Source: Methanofastidiosum sp. (GTDB taxonomy: Archaea; Methanobacteriota_B; Thermococci; Methanofastidiosales; Methanofastidiosaceae). From it: 36,820 bases of DNA. The position numbers and the translations under genes are program-made. Positions 16,262 through 24,340 of the stretch are shown here, piece after piece; within the stretch, counting starts at the first letter, position 1; each line of letters starts with the position of its first letter. Below the pieces are notes generated by a model. That model had not been told where the DNA came from, ran no database searches, and was given only the letters and a program-made list of their open reading frames with translations. The stretch spans positions 1 through 36,820 of the forward strand of contig JAHKLW010000079.1 of the NCBI GenBank assembly GCA_020854815.1. Reading direction: 5' to 3'.

Positions 16262-17347
16262 ATGAAAATAGCCCACCTCTCAGTTAGGCACCCCGCTTCA
16301 GATACACGAGTCTTCCACAAAGAATGTAAGATTTTAGATAAATTTGGATATTCAGTTTATTTAGTAGTTCCTCATGAAAAAGATGAAGAGATAGATGGAA
16401 TAAATATTGTAGCTCTTCCATTACAGAAAAAAAGATTGAAAAAAATTTTTATTAATATTCCCCTTACCCTTGTCAAAGCTTTGAAATTAAATGCAAAGAT
16501 ATATCATTTTCATGATCCAGAATTAATACCTGTTGGAATTATATTAAAAATATTCAGAAAAAAAGTAATTTACGATATACATGAAGATTACTATTCTGAT
16601 ACTTTTGACAAAAATTGGCTAGGGGTACTCAAAAGACCTGTAGCCATATCACTTTTGATTTTACAAAAAATTGCTTTAAGAATATTTGATTATATTATAG
16701 CCGCAGAACCAAAGATTGAATCTAGATTTAAGAGTAACAAAACAGTATTATTGAGGAATTTTCCAATTTTGTCGATGGGAAATATATCAATCAATCCTAA
16801 AAAGAATAAAGATACGTTTACAATAATTTATGTTGGGTGGTTAACAAGAAATAGAGGCATTAAAGAAGTAATAGAATCGTTAGAATTTTTGGAAAAAGAA
16901 ATTGAATTAATTCTACTTGGAAAATGGGAAGAAGGGTACAAAGAAGAATGTGAAAAACTGAAAGGGTGGGCTAAAACAAGATATTTGGGATATAAATCGC
17001 TTGAAGATACTTATTCTTATATTAATAATTCCAATTTAGGCATTTCTGTTTTATATCCTATTCCCAACTATCTATACTCTCTCCCTGTTAAAGCTTTTGA
17101 ATATATGATATTTTCATTGCCAATAGTAATGTCAGATTTTTCATACTGGAAAGAAATTTATTCTGAATGTTCTTTATTTGTTAATCCTTATGATCCTAAA
17201 GATATTGCTGAAAAAATCAATATTTTGTTGGAAGATAAACATCTTAGAGAAAAACTTGGAAAAAGAGGAAGAGAATTAATAGAAACAGAATATAACTGGG
17301 AGAAAGAATCTGAAAAACTAATCCGGGCATACAAGGATTTATCTTAA
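16262..17347 (+). CDS. Glycosyltransferase family 4-like, second paralogue
   Basis: 361 residues, colinear with the gene before it: HLSVRHPASDTRVFHKECK at the N-terminus, YDIHEDYYSD in the acceptor domain, YVGWLTRNRGIKEVIESLE at the donor-domain start and SLPVKAFEYMIFSLP near the nucleotide-sugar site. It keeps the standard histidine-glutamate of the acceptor loop. It has its own promoter-like sequence, CCCGATAATTATAAAAG at about 16223, so it may be transcribed separately. The pair arose by tandem duplication followed by divergence. Confidence 0.88.
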   Translation: MKIAHLSVRHPASDTRVFHKECKILDKFGYSVYLVVPHEKDEEIDGINIVALPLQKKRLKKIFINIPLTLVKALKLNAKIYHFHDPELIPVGIILKIFRKKVIYDIHEDYYSDTFDKNWLGVLKRPVAISLLILQKIALRIFDYIIAAEPKIESRFKSNKTVLLRNFPILSMGNISINPKKNKDTFTIIYVGWLTRNRGIKEVIESLEFLEKEIELILLGKWEEGYKEECEKLKGWAKTRYLGYKSLEDTYSYINNSNLGISVLYPIPNYLYSLPVKAFEYMIFSLPIVMSDFSYWKEIYSECSLFVNPYDPKDIAEKINILLEDKHLREKLGKRGRELIETEYNWEKESEKLIRAYKDLS

Positions 17348-17408
17348 AAGGAGAAATCATATTTACTAGCATAAGTATTATCTGAATATTTAATCAGAGG
17401 AGAAAATT

Positions 17409-18446
17409 TTGAGTAAAATTCTATTTGATATAGGACACCCAGCAGATGTGCACTTCTTCAAGAACCTTATATGGGAGATGGAAAAGAAAGGACACGAAAT
17501 ACTAATTACTGCAAGAAAGAAAGAAAGTACATTCGAGCTTTTGGATTATTACAACTTTGATTTCATTGGCTTAGGAGAAAATAAGAAAGGCCTAATAAAA
17601 AAAGCAGTTGGATTGGCACAAACAGATCATATGCTTTACAACATTTCTAGAAAGTTTAAACCCGATATTCTTACAGGATTTGCAAGCCCTTACGTAACTC
17701 ATGTTGCGAAACTAATAGGAAAAAAATCAATTCTTTTCAATGATACGGAACATGCTTCTTTGAACAATAAACTTTCAATACCCTTTTCGGATTATTTCGT
17801 GACTCCCTCTTGCTTTATGAACGATTATGGAAAAAAACATATAAAATTCAACGGTTATAAAGAGCTTGCATACTTGCATCCTAAATGGTTTAAAGAAGAA
17901 AAGAATGTTTTAAAGGAATTAGATCTTGAGAAAAAAGAATGCTTTTATTTAGTGAGGAGTGTATCATGGGAAGCGAGTCATGATGTTGGGTATAAAGGCA
18001 TATCAAAAGAAGAACTAAAGAAATTGATTAAACTTTTAGAAGAGCATGGGCGAGTATTGTTGAGCTCTGAATCAAAGGGCAAATTATTCAAAGATTATGA
18101 AATCAAAATACACCCAGCAAAAATCCATACATTAATGAATTACTGTTCGTTATATGTTGGCGAAGGCGCTACAATGGCAACAGAAGCCGCTATTTTGGGT
18201 AAGCCTAGCATATACATCTCTCCCCTAGTAGGGACGATGGGAAATTTTATAGAACTAGGGGAATATGGGCTTCTTTTTTCGTTTAAGACATTTAAGGAAT
18301 CATTTGATAAAATTCAAAATATATTAAAAAGTGATTTTTCAAAAGAATGGGGCCAAAAGAAAAATAAAATGTTGAATGAAAAAATCGATGTCACATCTTT
18401 TATGATAAACTTCTTCGAAGGAAAAATATCTCAAAAACAAGAATAA
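17409..18446 (+). CDS. DUF354 family protein (GT-B fold, glycan-related)
   Basis: The 345-residue protein starts ILFDIGHPADVHFFKNLIWE, the diagnostic opening of DUF354, and continues with ARKKESTFELLDYY, LFNDTEHASLNNKL and, late, YVGEGATMATEAAILGKPS, which resembles the nucleotide-sugar site of UDP-GlcNAc epimerases and MurG-type transferases. The start is a TTG at 17409 preceded by AGAGGAGA; no nearby ATG fits. The family occurs in archaeal surface-glycan clusters but its reaction is not established. Confidence 0.85.
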   Translation: MSKILFDIGHPADVHFFKNLIWEMEKKGHEILITARKKESTFELLDYYNFDFIGLGENKKGLIKKAVGLAQTDHMLYNISRKFKPDILTGFASPYVTHVAKLIGKKSILFNDTEHASLNNKLSIPFSDYFVTPSCFMNDYGKKHIKFNGYKELAYLHPKWFKEEKNVLKELDLEKKECFYLVRSVSWEASHDVGYKGISKEELKKLIKLLEEHGRVLLSSESKGKLFKDYEIKIHPAKIHTLMNYCSLYVGEGATMATEAAILGKPSIYISPLVGTMGNFIELGEYGLLFSFKTFKESFDKIQNILKSDFSKEWGQKKNKMLNEKIDVTSFMINFFEGKISQKQE

Positions 18447-18467
18447 AGTTAAATGTAATTAAACCTT

Positions 18468-18700
18468 ATGTATAAACTAAAAATAATGAATATAGGGAGT
18501 ACATAGGCAGAAAAATTACAATTTTAAGTATATTTACTTTAATAAGCATAATAGGGATAGTTATATTCCAGATAAGTATACAAGGAGATCCAATTTTATT
18601 GGGCCTTTGATTCGTATTGGGCACAATAGGCCTAATTATATCTATAGGTGTTGGGATATACTATAAACAGCAAGTTCTTAATTTAAATATAATGGGATAA
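18468..18700 (+). pseudogene. Decayed two-helix membrane protein
   Basis: No intact frame exists here, but restoring one base in the run at 18479-18483 after MYKLK gives NEYREYIGRKITILSIF, then two hydrophobic segments (ending GIVIFQIS, and VLGTIGLIISIGVGIYY). The frame is broken again by a TGA between GDPILLGL and FVLGTIG, where a tryptophan codon would restore it. It ends just before the convergent dehydrogenase gene. I do not recognise the family. Confidence 0.55.
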
Positions 18701-18703
18701 ATC

Positions 18704-20044
18704 CTAAAGACACCCTACACCCTTGTATGTAAATCCTTTTTCGTTCATTTCATCTTTATTGAAAATCCTTCTACCGTCAATAACAAGGGGATTACTCATA
18801 AGTTTTCTTGCTTTTTCTAAATCAATATCTTTGAATATATTATGTGATGTCATCACCACAAAAGCGTCAGCACCTTTTAATGCTTCATACATATCCTTAG
18901 AATAAGAAACTCCAAATGATTTAATGTATTTTTCATCGACATATGGGTCAACGACTGTTACAATAGCCCCCCTTTTGACTAGTTCAGAAACAAAGTGCTC
19001 AACAGGAGTTTCCCTGACATCACCAACATTTTCTTTATAGGAAAATCCCAATACGGCAACTTTTGAATTCTTAACTGATCTCTCCATATCGTTTAAGGCA
19101 TCCCTCAAAAGCTCAAAGATGTGATGTGGCATATAGTCATTAATCTCTCTACCTGCAGTAATCACCTTTGAGTGGTATCCGAATTCTCTAGCTTTTGAAA
19201 CGAGATAATACGGATCAACTGGCAGACAGTGCCCACCAACTCCAGCCCCAGGGTAGTAAACATTGAAGTTCCACTTTGTGCTTGCAGCCTTAATTACTTC
19301 AAGGACGTCAATCCCCATCTTCTCAAAAATCAGTGCAAGCTCATTCATTAATGCTATGTTCAAATCTCTCTGGATATTTTCAATGACTTTAGCTGCCTCT
19401 GCAGTCTTGATATCGCTCACCGTGTCTATTTGTGCTTTAATAACATATGAATAGACATCTTTTGTTATCTCTGCCCATTCTCTTGTTATGCCACCAACTA
19501 CCCTATTCACATTATCAATTGTATGTTTTGTATCCCCTGGGTTGTATCGCTCTGGGCAATAAGCAAGTCCAAAATCTATCCCGGCCTTGAGACCAGAGGA
19601 TTCCAATATGGGTTTAACAATATCATCAGTTACACCAGGATAGACCGTTGATTCTAAAATAATAAGTTGTCCTTTTTTTAGGGTTTTTGAAATATCCTCT
19701 GCAGCTGAAATTACATACGATAAATCCGGCTCCTTATCTTTTGTTATGGGTGTTGGGACTATAATCAAGACGATATCACTATCTTTAACTGCTTCAATTG
19801 TATCATTTGTGCAGTGGAATTTATTCTGCTCAACTACATTCTTTATCCTATCATCCAAGCCAAGCTCATTTAGATGTGAAACGCCTTTGTTAAGGCCGTT
19901 GACAATCCTTACAACTTTGTCCACACCATACACTTTGAAGCCTTTTTCTGCAAAATAAACGGCTGTTGGGAGTCCTACATATCCTAATCCTATAATAGAA
20001 ATAACTGCTGTCTTATTCTTAATCTTCTGCTTTAGCGTTTCCAT
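18704..20044 (-). CDS. wecC: UDP-N-acetyl-D-mannosamine dehydrogenase type nucleotide-sugar dehydrogenase
   Basis: This enzyme oxidises a UDP-sugar at C6 in two steps to the uronic acid for the surface glycan. The N-terminus has the NAD-binding IGLGYVGLPTAVYFAEKG, then VPTPITKDKEPDLSYV and ESTVYPGVTDD. The catalytic cysteine lies in GVGGHCLPVDPYYLVSKA (about residue 260), and the C-terminal domain has FSYKENVGDVRETP. The choice of UDP-ManNAc over UDP-glucose rests on GGHCLPVDPYYL and overall resemblance and is likely but not proven. The ATG at 20044 is preferred to an upstream in-frame GTG at 20053. Confidence 0.9.
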   Translation of the reverse strand: METLKQKIKNKTAVISIIGLGYVGLPTAVYFAEKGFKVYGVDKVVRIVNGLNKGVSHLNELGLDDRIKNVVEQNKFHCTNDTIEAVKDSDIVLIIVPTPITKDKEPDLSYVISAAEDISKTLKKGQLIILESTVYPGVTDDIVKPILESSGLKAGIDFGLAYCPERYNPGDTKHTIDNVNRVVGGITREWAEITKDVYSYVIKAQIDTVSDIKTAEAAKVIENIQRDLNIALMNELALIFEKMGIDVLEVIKAASTKWNFNVYYPGAGVGGHCLPVDPYYLVSKAREFGYHSKVITAGREINDYMPHHIFELLRDALNDMERSVKNSKVAVLGFSYKENVGDVRETPVEHFVSELVKRGAIVTVVDPYVDEKYIKSFGVSYSKDMYEALKGADAFVVMTSHNIFKDIDLEKARKLMSNPLVIDGRRIFNKDEMNEKGFTYKGVGCL

Positions 20045-20115
20045 AAAGACCACTTAGTAATGATAATTTGTATAATTCATAATTTAAAATTTAATTTATA
20101 ATTCTATCCAATAGA

Positions 20116-20832
20116 TTAGAAATCGGGTATTTTAGGCATATTTCTCTTGTGCTCACTTTTTTCTATCATCTCTTCAATCTTTGTTTTTACCCCTTCACTT
20201 ACAGTCTTTCCTTCGATATAGTTGTCAATCTCCTGGTAAGTTACCCCAAGCTCTCCTTCATCTGTCTGGCCCTTCCAAAGGCCTGCAGAAGGCGGCTTTT
20301 GAATTATTCTCTCAGATACCTTCAAAGTTTTTGCAAGAGAATAGACATTTCTTTTTGTCAGATTTCCTAAAGGAAGTAGATCGCACCCACCATCGCCATA
20401 CTTTGTGAAATAGCCAAGCGTTAGCTCACTCTTATTCCCTGTGCCAACAACAAAATAGCTTAATTTATTAGCATAGTAATATAGTGTTGTCATTCGAAGC
20501 CTTGGCTTGATATTGGCAAGGGATAGATCCCTATCATCCCTCATGTGCCCAAATGATTCGAGGAGCGTATTGTATACCTTATCTAAATTCACAGTTTCAT
20601 ATTTTAGGCTAATCTCCTTTGCAACGGATTTTGCATCATCGATGTCGGCTTTATTGCTGTGGCAGGGTATTATAAGACCAAGAGAATTATCTGGAAAAGC
20701 CATCTTGCACAGGTAAGCTGTGACGGTAGAATCAATGCCGCCGCTTAATCCAAACACAACGCCTTTCCCACCACCAGAAATAACTTCATTTTTTAGCCAG
20801 TCTGAAAGCCTTGACGAAAGCTCGCTAGTCAA
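20116..20832 (-). CDS. nadE: NAD+ synthetase, ammonia-dependent
   Basis: The protein amidates deamido-NAD with ATP and ammonia. Visible are the ATP-pyrophosphatase P-loop GLSGGIDSTVTAYL, GTGNKSELTLGYFTKYGDGG, and the KPPSAGLWKGQTDE loop. At 238 residues it has no glutaminase domain. The start is a TTG at 20832 that sits five bases after GGAGGT inside the end of the Lrp gene; an upstream in-frame stop excludes a longer form. The 8-base overlap with the Lrp gene shows coupling. Confidence 0.93.
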   Translation of the reverse strand: MTSELSSRLSDWLKNEVISGGGKGVVFGLSGGIDSTVTAYLCKMAFPDNSLGLIIPCHSNKADIDDAKSVAKEISLKYETVNLDKVYNTLLESFGHMRDDRDLSLANIKPRLRMTTLYYYANKLSYFVVGTGNKSELTLGYFTKYGDGGCDLLPLGNLTKRNVYSLAKTLKVSERIIQKPPSAGLWKGQTDEGELGVTYQEIDNYIEGKTVSEGVKTKIEEMIEKSEHKRNMPKIPDF

Positions 20833-21268
20833 ACTTTACCTCCATGTCTTCCTTAATGATGTTTAGAACAATCGAAGTAGAAACACTTTCAACATAATCA
20901 ATTGATTGCATCCACCTGGTAAACCTTTCCAAGTGACTGCTGTTATTAAATCGTGCAATTATTATTGCGTCATATCCTCCAGTAACATCATAGACTGCAA
21001 CAACATTGTTTTCAGCCTTGATCTTATCCTCTACTTCTTTTAATTTTCCTTTAGAAATGATGAGATGCATTATAGCTGTAAAGTCGTACCCACATTTTTC
21101 TGAATCTAAAACCGGCATGTACTTTTTTATAATCCCTGCATCCTCCATGGCCTTGACCCTCAAAGATATGGTCGTTATAGAGTGGCCTAACCTTCTCGCT
21201 ATCTCAGAAAAACTCGTCCTTGCGTCCTGATTTAAAATCTTAAGTATACTTATATCAAGACTGTCCAT
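20825..21268 (-). CDS. Lrp/AsnC family transcriptional regulator
   Basis: 147 residues with an N-terminal helix-turn-helix (ISILKILNQDARTSFSEIAR, then LGHSITTISLRVKAME) and a C-terminal ligand-sensing domain ending VSTSIVLNIIKEDM, the standard layout. VYDVTGGYDAIIIARF is the conserved core of the sensing domain. It is cotranscribed with nadE and divergent from trmY, with only 44 bases between the two starts, so it may control both. The ligand is unknown. Confidence 0.92.
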   Translation of the reverse strand: MDSLDISILKILNQDARTSFSEIARRLGHSITTISLRVKAMEDAGIIKKYMPVLDSEKCGYDFTAIMHLIISKGKLKEVEDKIKAENNVVAVYDVTGGYDAIIIARFNNSSHLERFTRWMQSIDYVESVSTSIVLNIIKEDMEVKFD

Positions 21269-21312
21269 ACGTATTGGATAATCTTAAATTGTTAATAAAT
21301 CTTTTGATTTTT

Positions 21313-21897
21313 ATGAAGAAAATATTCATCTTGAAAGCGTCAAAGGCAAAAACTTCAAAGGATTTCTTGCTAAACGACCTGCCTGGTGACGGTGGCAGGA
21401 TGGACATCGTCGCAAGGTGTGTAAACTCAGCTTTCTTCCTGTCACACGATTTAAGGAGGGATACAGAGTTTATTGTAGTGCTGGAAGGTGAACCTAATCC
21501 TCCAGTCACTTTAAGATTTGTCGGAAGTAAGCTAAGATATCTAAGCCCCGATGAGCGCTGCACAGGTGGGCTCATAAAGAAAGCTTTAGAAAATGTGACA
21601 GAAAAGGAAACAGAATCTACACCCGGTATATTCGTATCAAAGAAAAGTTTCACTCAAGTCATAAATGAAATTGATTGTGAAATAATCTACCTTCACGAAG
21701 AAGGGGAGGATATCCAAAGCTTCGATACCTCCTCAGATAAAATTTGTTTTGTGTTGGGGGATCATATGGGTCTTTCAGAAGAAGACGAAGCATTATTGAA
21801 AACTGCAAAACGAGTTTCAATATCGCCTATGGTACTCCATGCCGACCACTGTATAATAATAGTACATAACGTTTTTGATAGAAAAACTTATAAATAA
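21313..21897 (+). CDS. trmY: tRNA (pseudouridine-54 N1)-methyltransferase
   Basis: This SPOUT-class enzyme makes N1-methylpseudouridine at position 54 of archaeal tRNAs. The start MKKIFILKASKAKTSKDF and GGRMDIVARCVNSAFFLSHD match TrmY, as do LEGEPNPPVTLRFVGSKLR, the knot-region FVLGDHMGLSEEDE and the C-terminal ADHCIIIVHNVFD. The ATG at 21313 is chosen; an earlier in-frame ATG at 21274 would add 13 atypical residues and lie almost on the Lrp start. Confidence 0.93.
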   Translation: MKKIFILKASKAKTSKDFLLNDLPGDGGRMDIVARCVNSAFFLSHDLRRDTEFIVVLEGEPNPPVTLRFVGSKLRYLSPDERCTGGLIKKALENVTEKETESTPGIFVSKKSFTQVINEIDCEIIYLHEEGEDIQSFDTSSDKICFVLGDHMGLSEEDEALLKTAKRVSISPMVLHADHCIIIVHNVFDRKTYK

Positions 21898-21913
21898 GAA
21901 AAATCAATTACCA

Positions 21914-22585
21914 ATGATGTCAGACGATAACATAGAGAATATACTAAAGTCATCGCTATGGATGGTCCTACTGACGATTCTAATGATATGGGCACCTGTG
22001 GTAGGCCCTATTGTAGCAGGCATTGTTGGAGGTAAAAGATCCAGGAGTATCAAAAATGCTATCGCCTCATTTTCTCTATGTGCGTTGATTGTCTTTATCA
22101 TATTTCTTGTAATATCCTTTATCATAGGTGATTTCCTAGAGCCGGGCATTGTCATGAGGATTCCATTTACAGTTCCAAGAGGGACAAAATTATACATGCT
22201 TATTACTGCCGTCCTCTATATCTATCCGATATTCATAGGTGCAATCTTAGGAAGCGCCCTTACAGAAGATGGCATTAAGTTCCCTAAGTTTGAAAGGCCA
22301 AAGCCAAGAGAGAGAGAATATTACGAAAAGAGGTACTACCCTGAAGAAAGATACGTCCCAGAAACTTATCTTCCGATGGAGCGACCTAGAGGTCAATACG
22401 ACCCTTACTATGACAACTATCCTGTGCCCCAAAGACCCCAGATTCCATCACTTCGCGTCAGAAGAGAAGGCTACTCTTGCGAAAGATGCGGGAGACCACT
22501 AATTAGGACAGAGGTAAGTGACAAGGGAAAAAGAGAAACAGTCTATAAGTGCGACACATGCCAGATTATGTATGACCTTGTTTAG
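21914..22585 (+). CDS. Membrane protein with C-terminal zinc ribbon
   Basis: About 223 residues. There are three hydrophobic segments (about 12-34, 48-72 and 92-115), then a tyrosine-, arginine- and proline-rich linker, then a zinc ribbon with CERCGRP and CDTCQ. The N-terminal region WAPVVGPIVAGIVGGKRSRS resembles DUF5518-type archaeal membrane proteins. Starts at 21914 and 21917 are both possible; the longer in-frame start at 21875 would overlap trmY. Function unknown; the zinc ribbon would face the cytoplasm if the linker does. Confidence 0.7.
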   Translation: MMSDDNIENILKSSLWMVLLTILMIWAPVVGPIVAGIVGGKRSRSIKNAIASFSLCALIVFIIFLVISFIIGDFLEPGIVMRIPFTVPRGTKLYMLITAVLYIYPIFIGAILGSALTEDGIKFPKFERPKPREREYYEKRYYPEERYVPETYLPMERPRGQYDPYYDNYPVPQRPQIPSLRVRREGYSCERCGRPLIRTEVSDKGKRETVYKCDTCQIMYDLV

Positions 22586-22685
22586 GCAATAGCTTTTCTA
22601 ATTTATCTTTGTTGGTTCGTGCTTTGTACATCATATATACCTTACAATTTAAATATATAGTTAAACATTATAACATGGTGAGAGG

Positions 22686-22931
22686 ATGGATAGGGAAAAA
22701 CTTCTTCAAAGGATAATTATTAATCCAAAAGTCATGACAGGAAAGCCAATCATAAAAGGCACAAGATTATCCGTACAATACATATTAAATCTATTAGCTA
22801 ATGGCTATACAGTTGATGAAATATTGAAGGAATATGAAGGGCTAACAAAAGACGATATTAATGCTTGTCTTGTATATGCATCCGAAACAATTGAGAATAC
22901 TACGTATATGCCACTTACAGAGGCAATTTAA
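22686..22931 (+). CDS. DUF433 family protein, antitoxin type
   Basis: 81 residues with the DUF433 signature: IINPKVMTGKPIIKGTRLSV, then ILNLLANGYTVDEILKEYEG and DINACLVYASE. DUF433 proteins are helix-turn-helix antitoxins usually followed by a PIN-like (DUF5615) toxin. Here no toxin follows; the next 51 bases are the end of an unrelated VapB gene. GGTGAGAGG provides the ribosome site. Confidence 0.87.
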   Translation: MDREKLLQRIIINPKVMTGKPIIKGTRLSVQYILNLLANGYTVDEILKEYEGLTKDDINACLVYASETIENTTYMPLTEAI

Positions 22932-22982
22932 AGAAGAATTACTTCTGTAGAGCTTCAGCACAAGGCTTTAGAGTGGCGTTAA
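22932..22982 (+). pseudogene. Remnant of a VapB (DUF2281-like) gene 3' end
   Basis: In frame this reads RRITSVELQHKALEWR then stop, against EEFTSVELQHKALEWR then stop at the end of the VapB gene at 24546. Positions 22941-22982 match 24505-24546 at 40 of 42 bases. It begins directly after the stop codon of the DUF433 gene, with nothing else of a VapB gene present. Confidence 0.8.
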
Positions 22983-23012
22983 TTATTTAAATAATTAAAA
23001 TTAGTTATTCTC

Positions 23013-23237
23013 ATGGGCAATGTGGACAAAATTGTTCTATCAGACACCCCTAATCCTCTACTTCTAAAAGGTCTATCTAAAGTAGAACGTAAAGAAAAAA
23101 TCAAAAGAATGTTAATGGATTGGTTTTCTGAAAGAGAAAAAGGTTTTATTTCTGAGGCCGCCGAAGAATTGGGAATAGAATACGAAGAAGCATTTGAAGC
23201 TGGAAAAGAGCTCATCTCCGGAGGATATTTAAGTTGA
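23013..23237 (+). CDS. Small protein with helix-turn-helix-like C-terminus, function unknown
   Basis: 74 residues, charged and helical. The last 35 residues (EKGFISEAAEELGIEYEEAF then LISGGYL) have the rhythm of a winged-helix or similar DNA-binding unit, but I cannot assign a family. A TATTTAAATAATT box about 28 bases before the ATG suggests a leaderless transcript. It lies in a decayed toxin-antitoxin patch. Confidence 0.55.
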   Translation: MGNVDKIVLSDTPNPLLLKGLSKVERKEKIKRMLMDWFSEREKGFISEAAEELGIEYEEAFEAGKELISGGYLS

Positions 23238-23264
23238 AACTTTTCTCTTTGGGGGACTGTTTAC

Positions 23265-23417
23265 ATGCCGACACAGTTCGTATTAGGGCAAGAAATTGAT
23301 ATTAAAAAGAACCCAGTTCCCGGATCTTCCCGCCATAGGAAGATGGAAGCTATAGCCAAAGAAGATGTTTACTGTTTTATCGAAAAAGAACTATCCAAAT
23401 CTAAAGACTATTTTTAG
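23265..23417 (+). CDS. Possible 50-residue protein of unknown function
   Basis: An ATG at 23265 preceded by GGGGGACT opens 50 codons: MPTQFVLGQEIDIKKNPVPG, a basic SSRHRKMEAIAKED, and a C-terminal FIEKELSKSKDYF. Its codon pattern and ribosome site look real, and it begins 27 bases after the 74-residue gene. It may also be the end of a larger lost gene. I recognise no family. Confidence 0.4.
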   Translation: MPTQFVLGQEIDIKKNPVPGSSRHRKMEAIAKEDVYCFIEKELSKSKDYF

Positions 23418-23457
23418 AACAATAAGGCTCAACAATTTTATGAATTCTATTCTAGAT

Positions 23458-23655
23458 TTAATCTTTCTTATACATCGAATTAATAAATTTCGAGTGCTGT
23501 TTGCTCCACTCTTTATTTGGTGTTTTCCTTATCCATTCTGCGTAAAATTCTGCAAACTCTATCTTTTGCTTGAAGTTTCTTTCCTTTTCTTCTTGAAGCT
23601 CCTTTAGAATTTGCTCCCTGTTCTCATCGAATTTTTTTCTTTCAGATTCCTTCAT
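23458..23655 (-). CDS. Small charged protein coupled to the AbiEii-like gene
   Basis: 65 residues from the ATG at 23655, which overlaps the upstream stop codon as ATGA and follows GGTGA; a TTG at 23670 is an alternative. The protein is almost wholly helical and highly charged (KKFDENREQILKELQEEKER), with a C-terminal FAEFYAEWIRKTPNKEW. No family is recognised. The overlap with a nucleotidyltransferase makes it a candidate second component of that module. Confidence 0.6.
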   Translation of the reverse strand: MKESERKKFDENREQILKELQEEKERNFKQKIEFAEFYAEWIRKTPNKEWSKQHSKFINSMYKKD

Positions 23656-24254
23656 CTCTTCACCAAACAATTCTTCAGTTTACCTTCTACCTTAAAATAT
23701 TTAGCCCAGTATTCAAGTTCCTCCTGTTTTATATAGTTGTGAAATATTTTATTTAAGTGAATTGCATCTATAATATCCTTTTCACTTCCCAGATAGAGTT
23801 TGTATGCTATCTGGATTTCTATGGGGGAGATATATAGTAAATTCTTATCCAATTCAACTTTTAATCTGTTATCCAATACATATTTCTCTACTTCATTTTT
23901 TATTATTTTAAACTCAATGTTGGGTATAATCTCATTCTTCTTAGATATTCTTATCCCTAAATTTTCACTTAGCATCTCATACAAACCTTCTTTGTCTTCA
24001 GGATTAAGAAAGTCGTATCTATCTTCAATTTCACTGAAGAAGTTTAAAAATTCAGATTTAGTTATTTTTTCAATTAATATATCGATATCTTCAGTACCCC
24101 TGGACCTACCGAATAATATGGCAACGTAACCGCTAACTATGACATACTTAAAATGATTTTTTAGTATGTCTACAAAATCCAGTACAAACTTATCAAGATC
24201 TGATAGGGATATATTTTTCAATATTATCGAATCTTTTGAATACTCAATTTCCAT
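23652..24254 (-). CDS. AbiEii/DUF1814-like nucleotidyltransferase
   Basis: 200 residues. The motif IVSGYVAILFGRSRGTEDID (about 40-60) is the nucleotidyltransferase signature of AbiEii-type proteins, with the catalytic acidic pair in EDIDI. The later PIEIQIAYKLYLGSEKDIID is the conserved C-terminal element of the group. Relatives serve as toxin-antitoxin or abortive-infection components that transfer nucleotides to RNA. Its partner would be the coupled 65-residue protein downstream. The gene is intact. Confidence 0.82.
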   Translation of the reverse strand: MEIEYSKDSIILKNISLSDLDKFVLDFVDILKNHFKYVIVSGYVAILFGRSRGTEDIDILIEKITKSEFLNFFSEIEDRYDFLNPEDKEGLYEMLSENLGIRISKKNEIIPNIEFKIIKNEVEKYVLDNRLKVELDKNLLYISPIEIQIAYKLYLGSEKDIIDAIHLNKIFHNYIKQEELEYWAKYFKVEGKLKNCLVKR

Positions 24255-24340
24255 TCAATCTTAATTGAATTAACTATTATTTAATTTTATGGTTTGAACA
24301 AAATATAAATATATAAATACTTTAAATATAAGTATAATTC

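Noticed and set aside
18604-18612. TGA in the broken membrane protein as a selenocysteine codon
   Set aside because: The protein has no redox motif, a tryptophan fits the helix edge, and the frame also needs a base added upstream.
20066-20075. A further ATTTGTATAA before the sugar dehydrogenase as a member of the hdrA-fumarase element set
   Set aside because: A single copy in AT-rich DNA is as well explained by a TATA-box variant.
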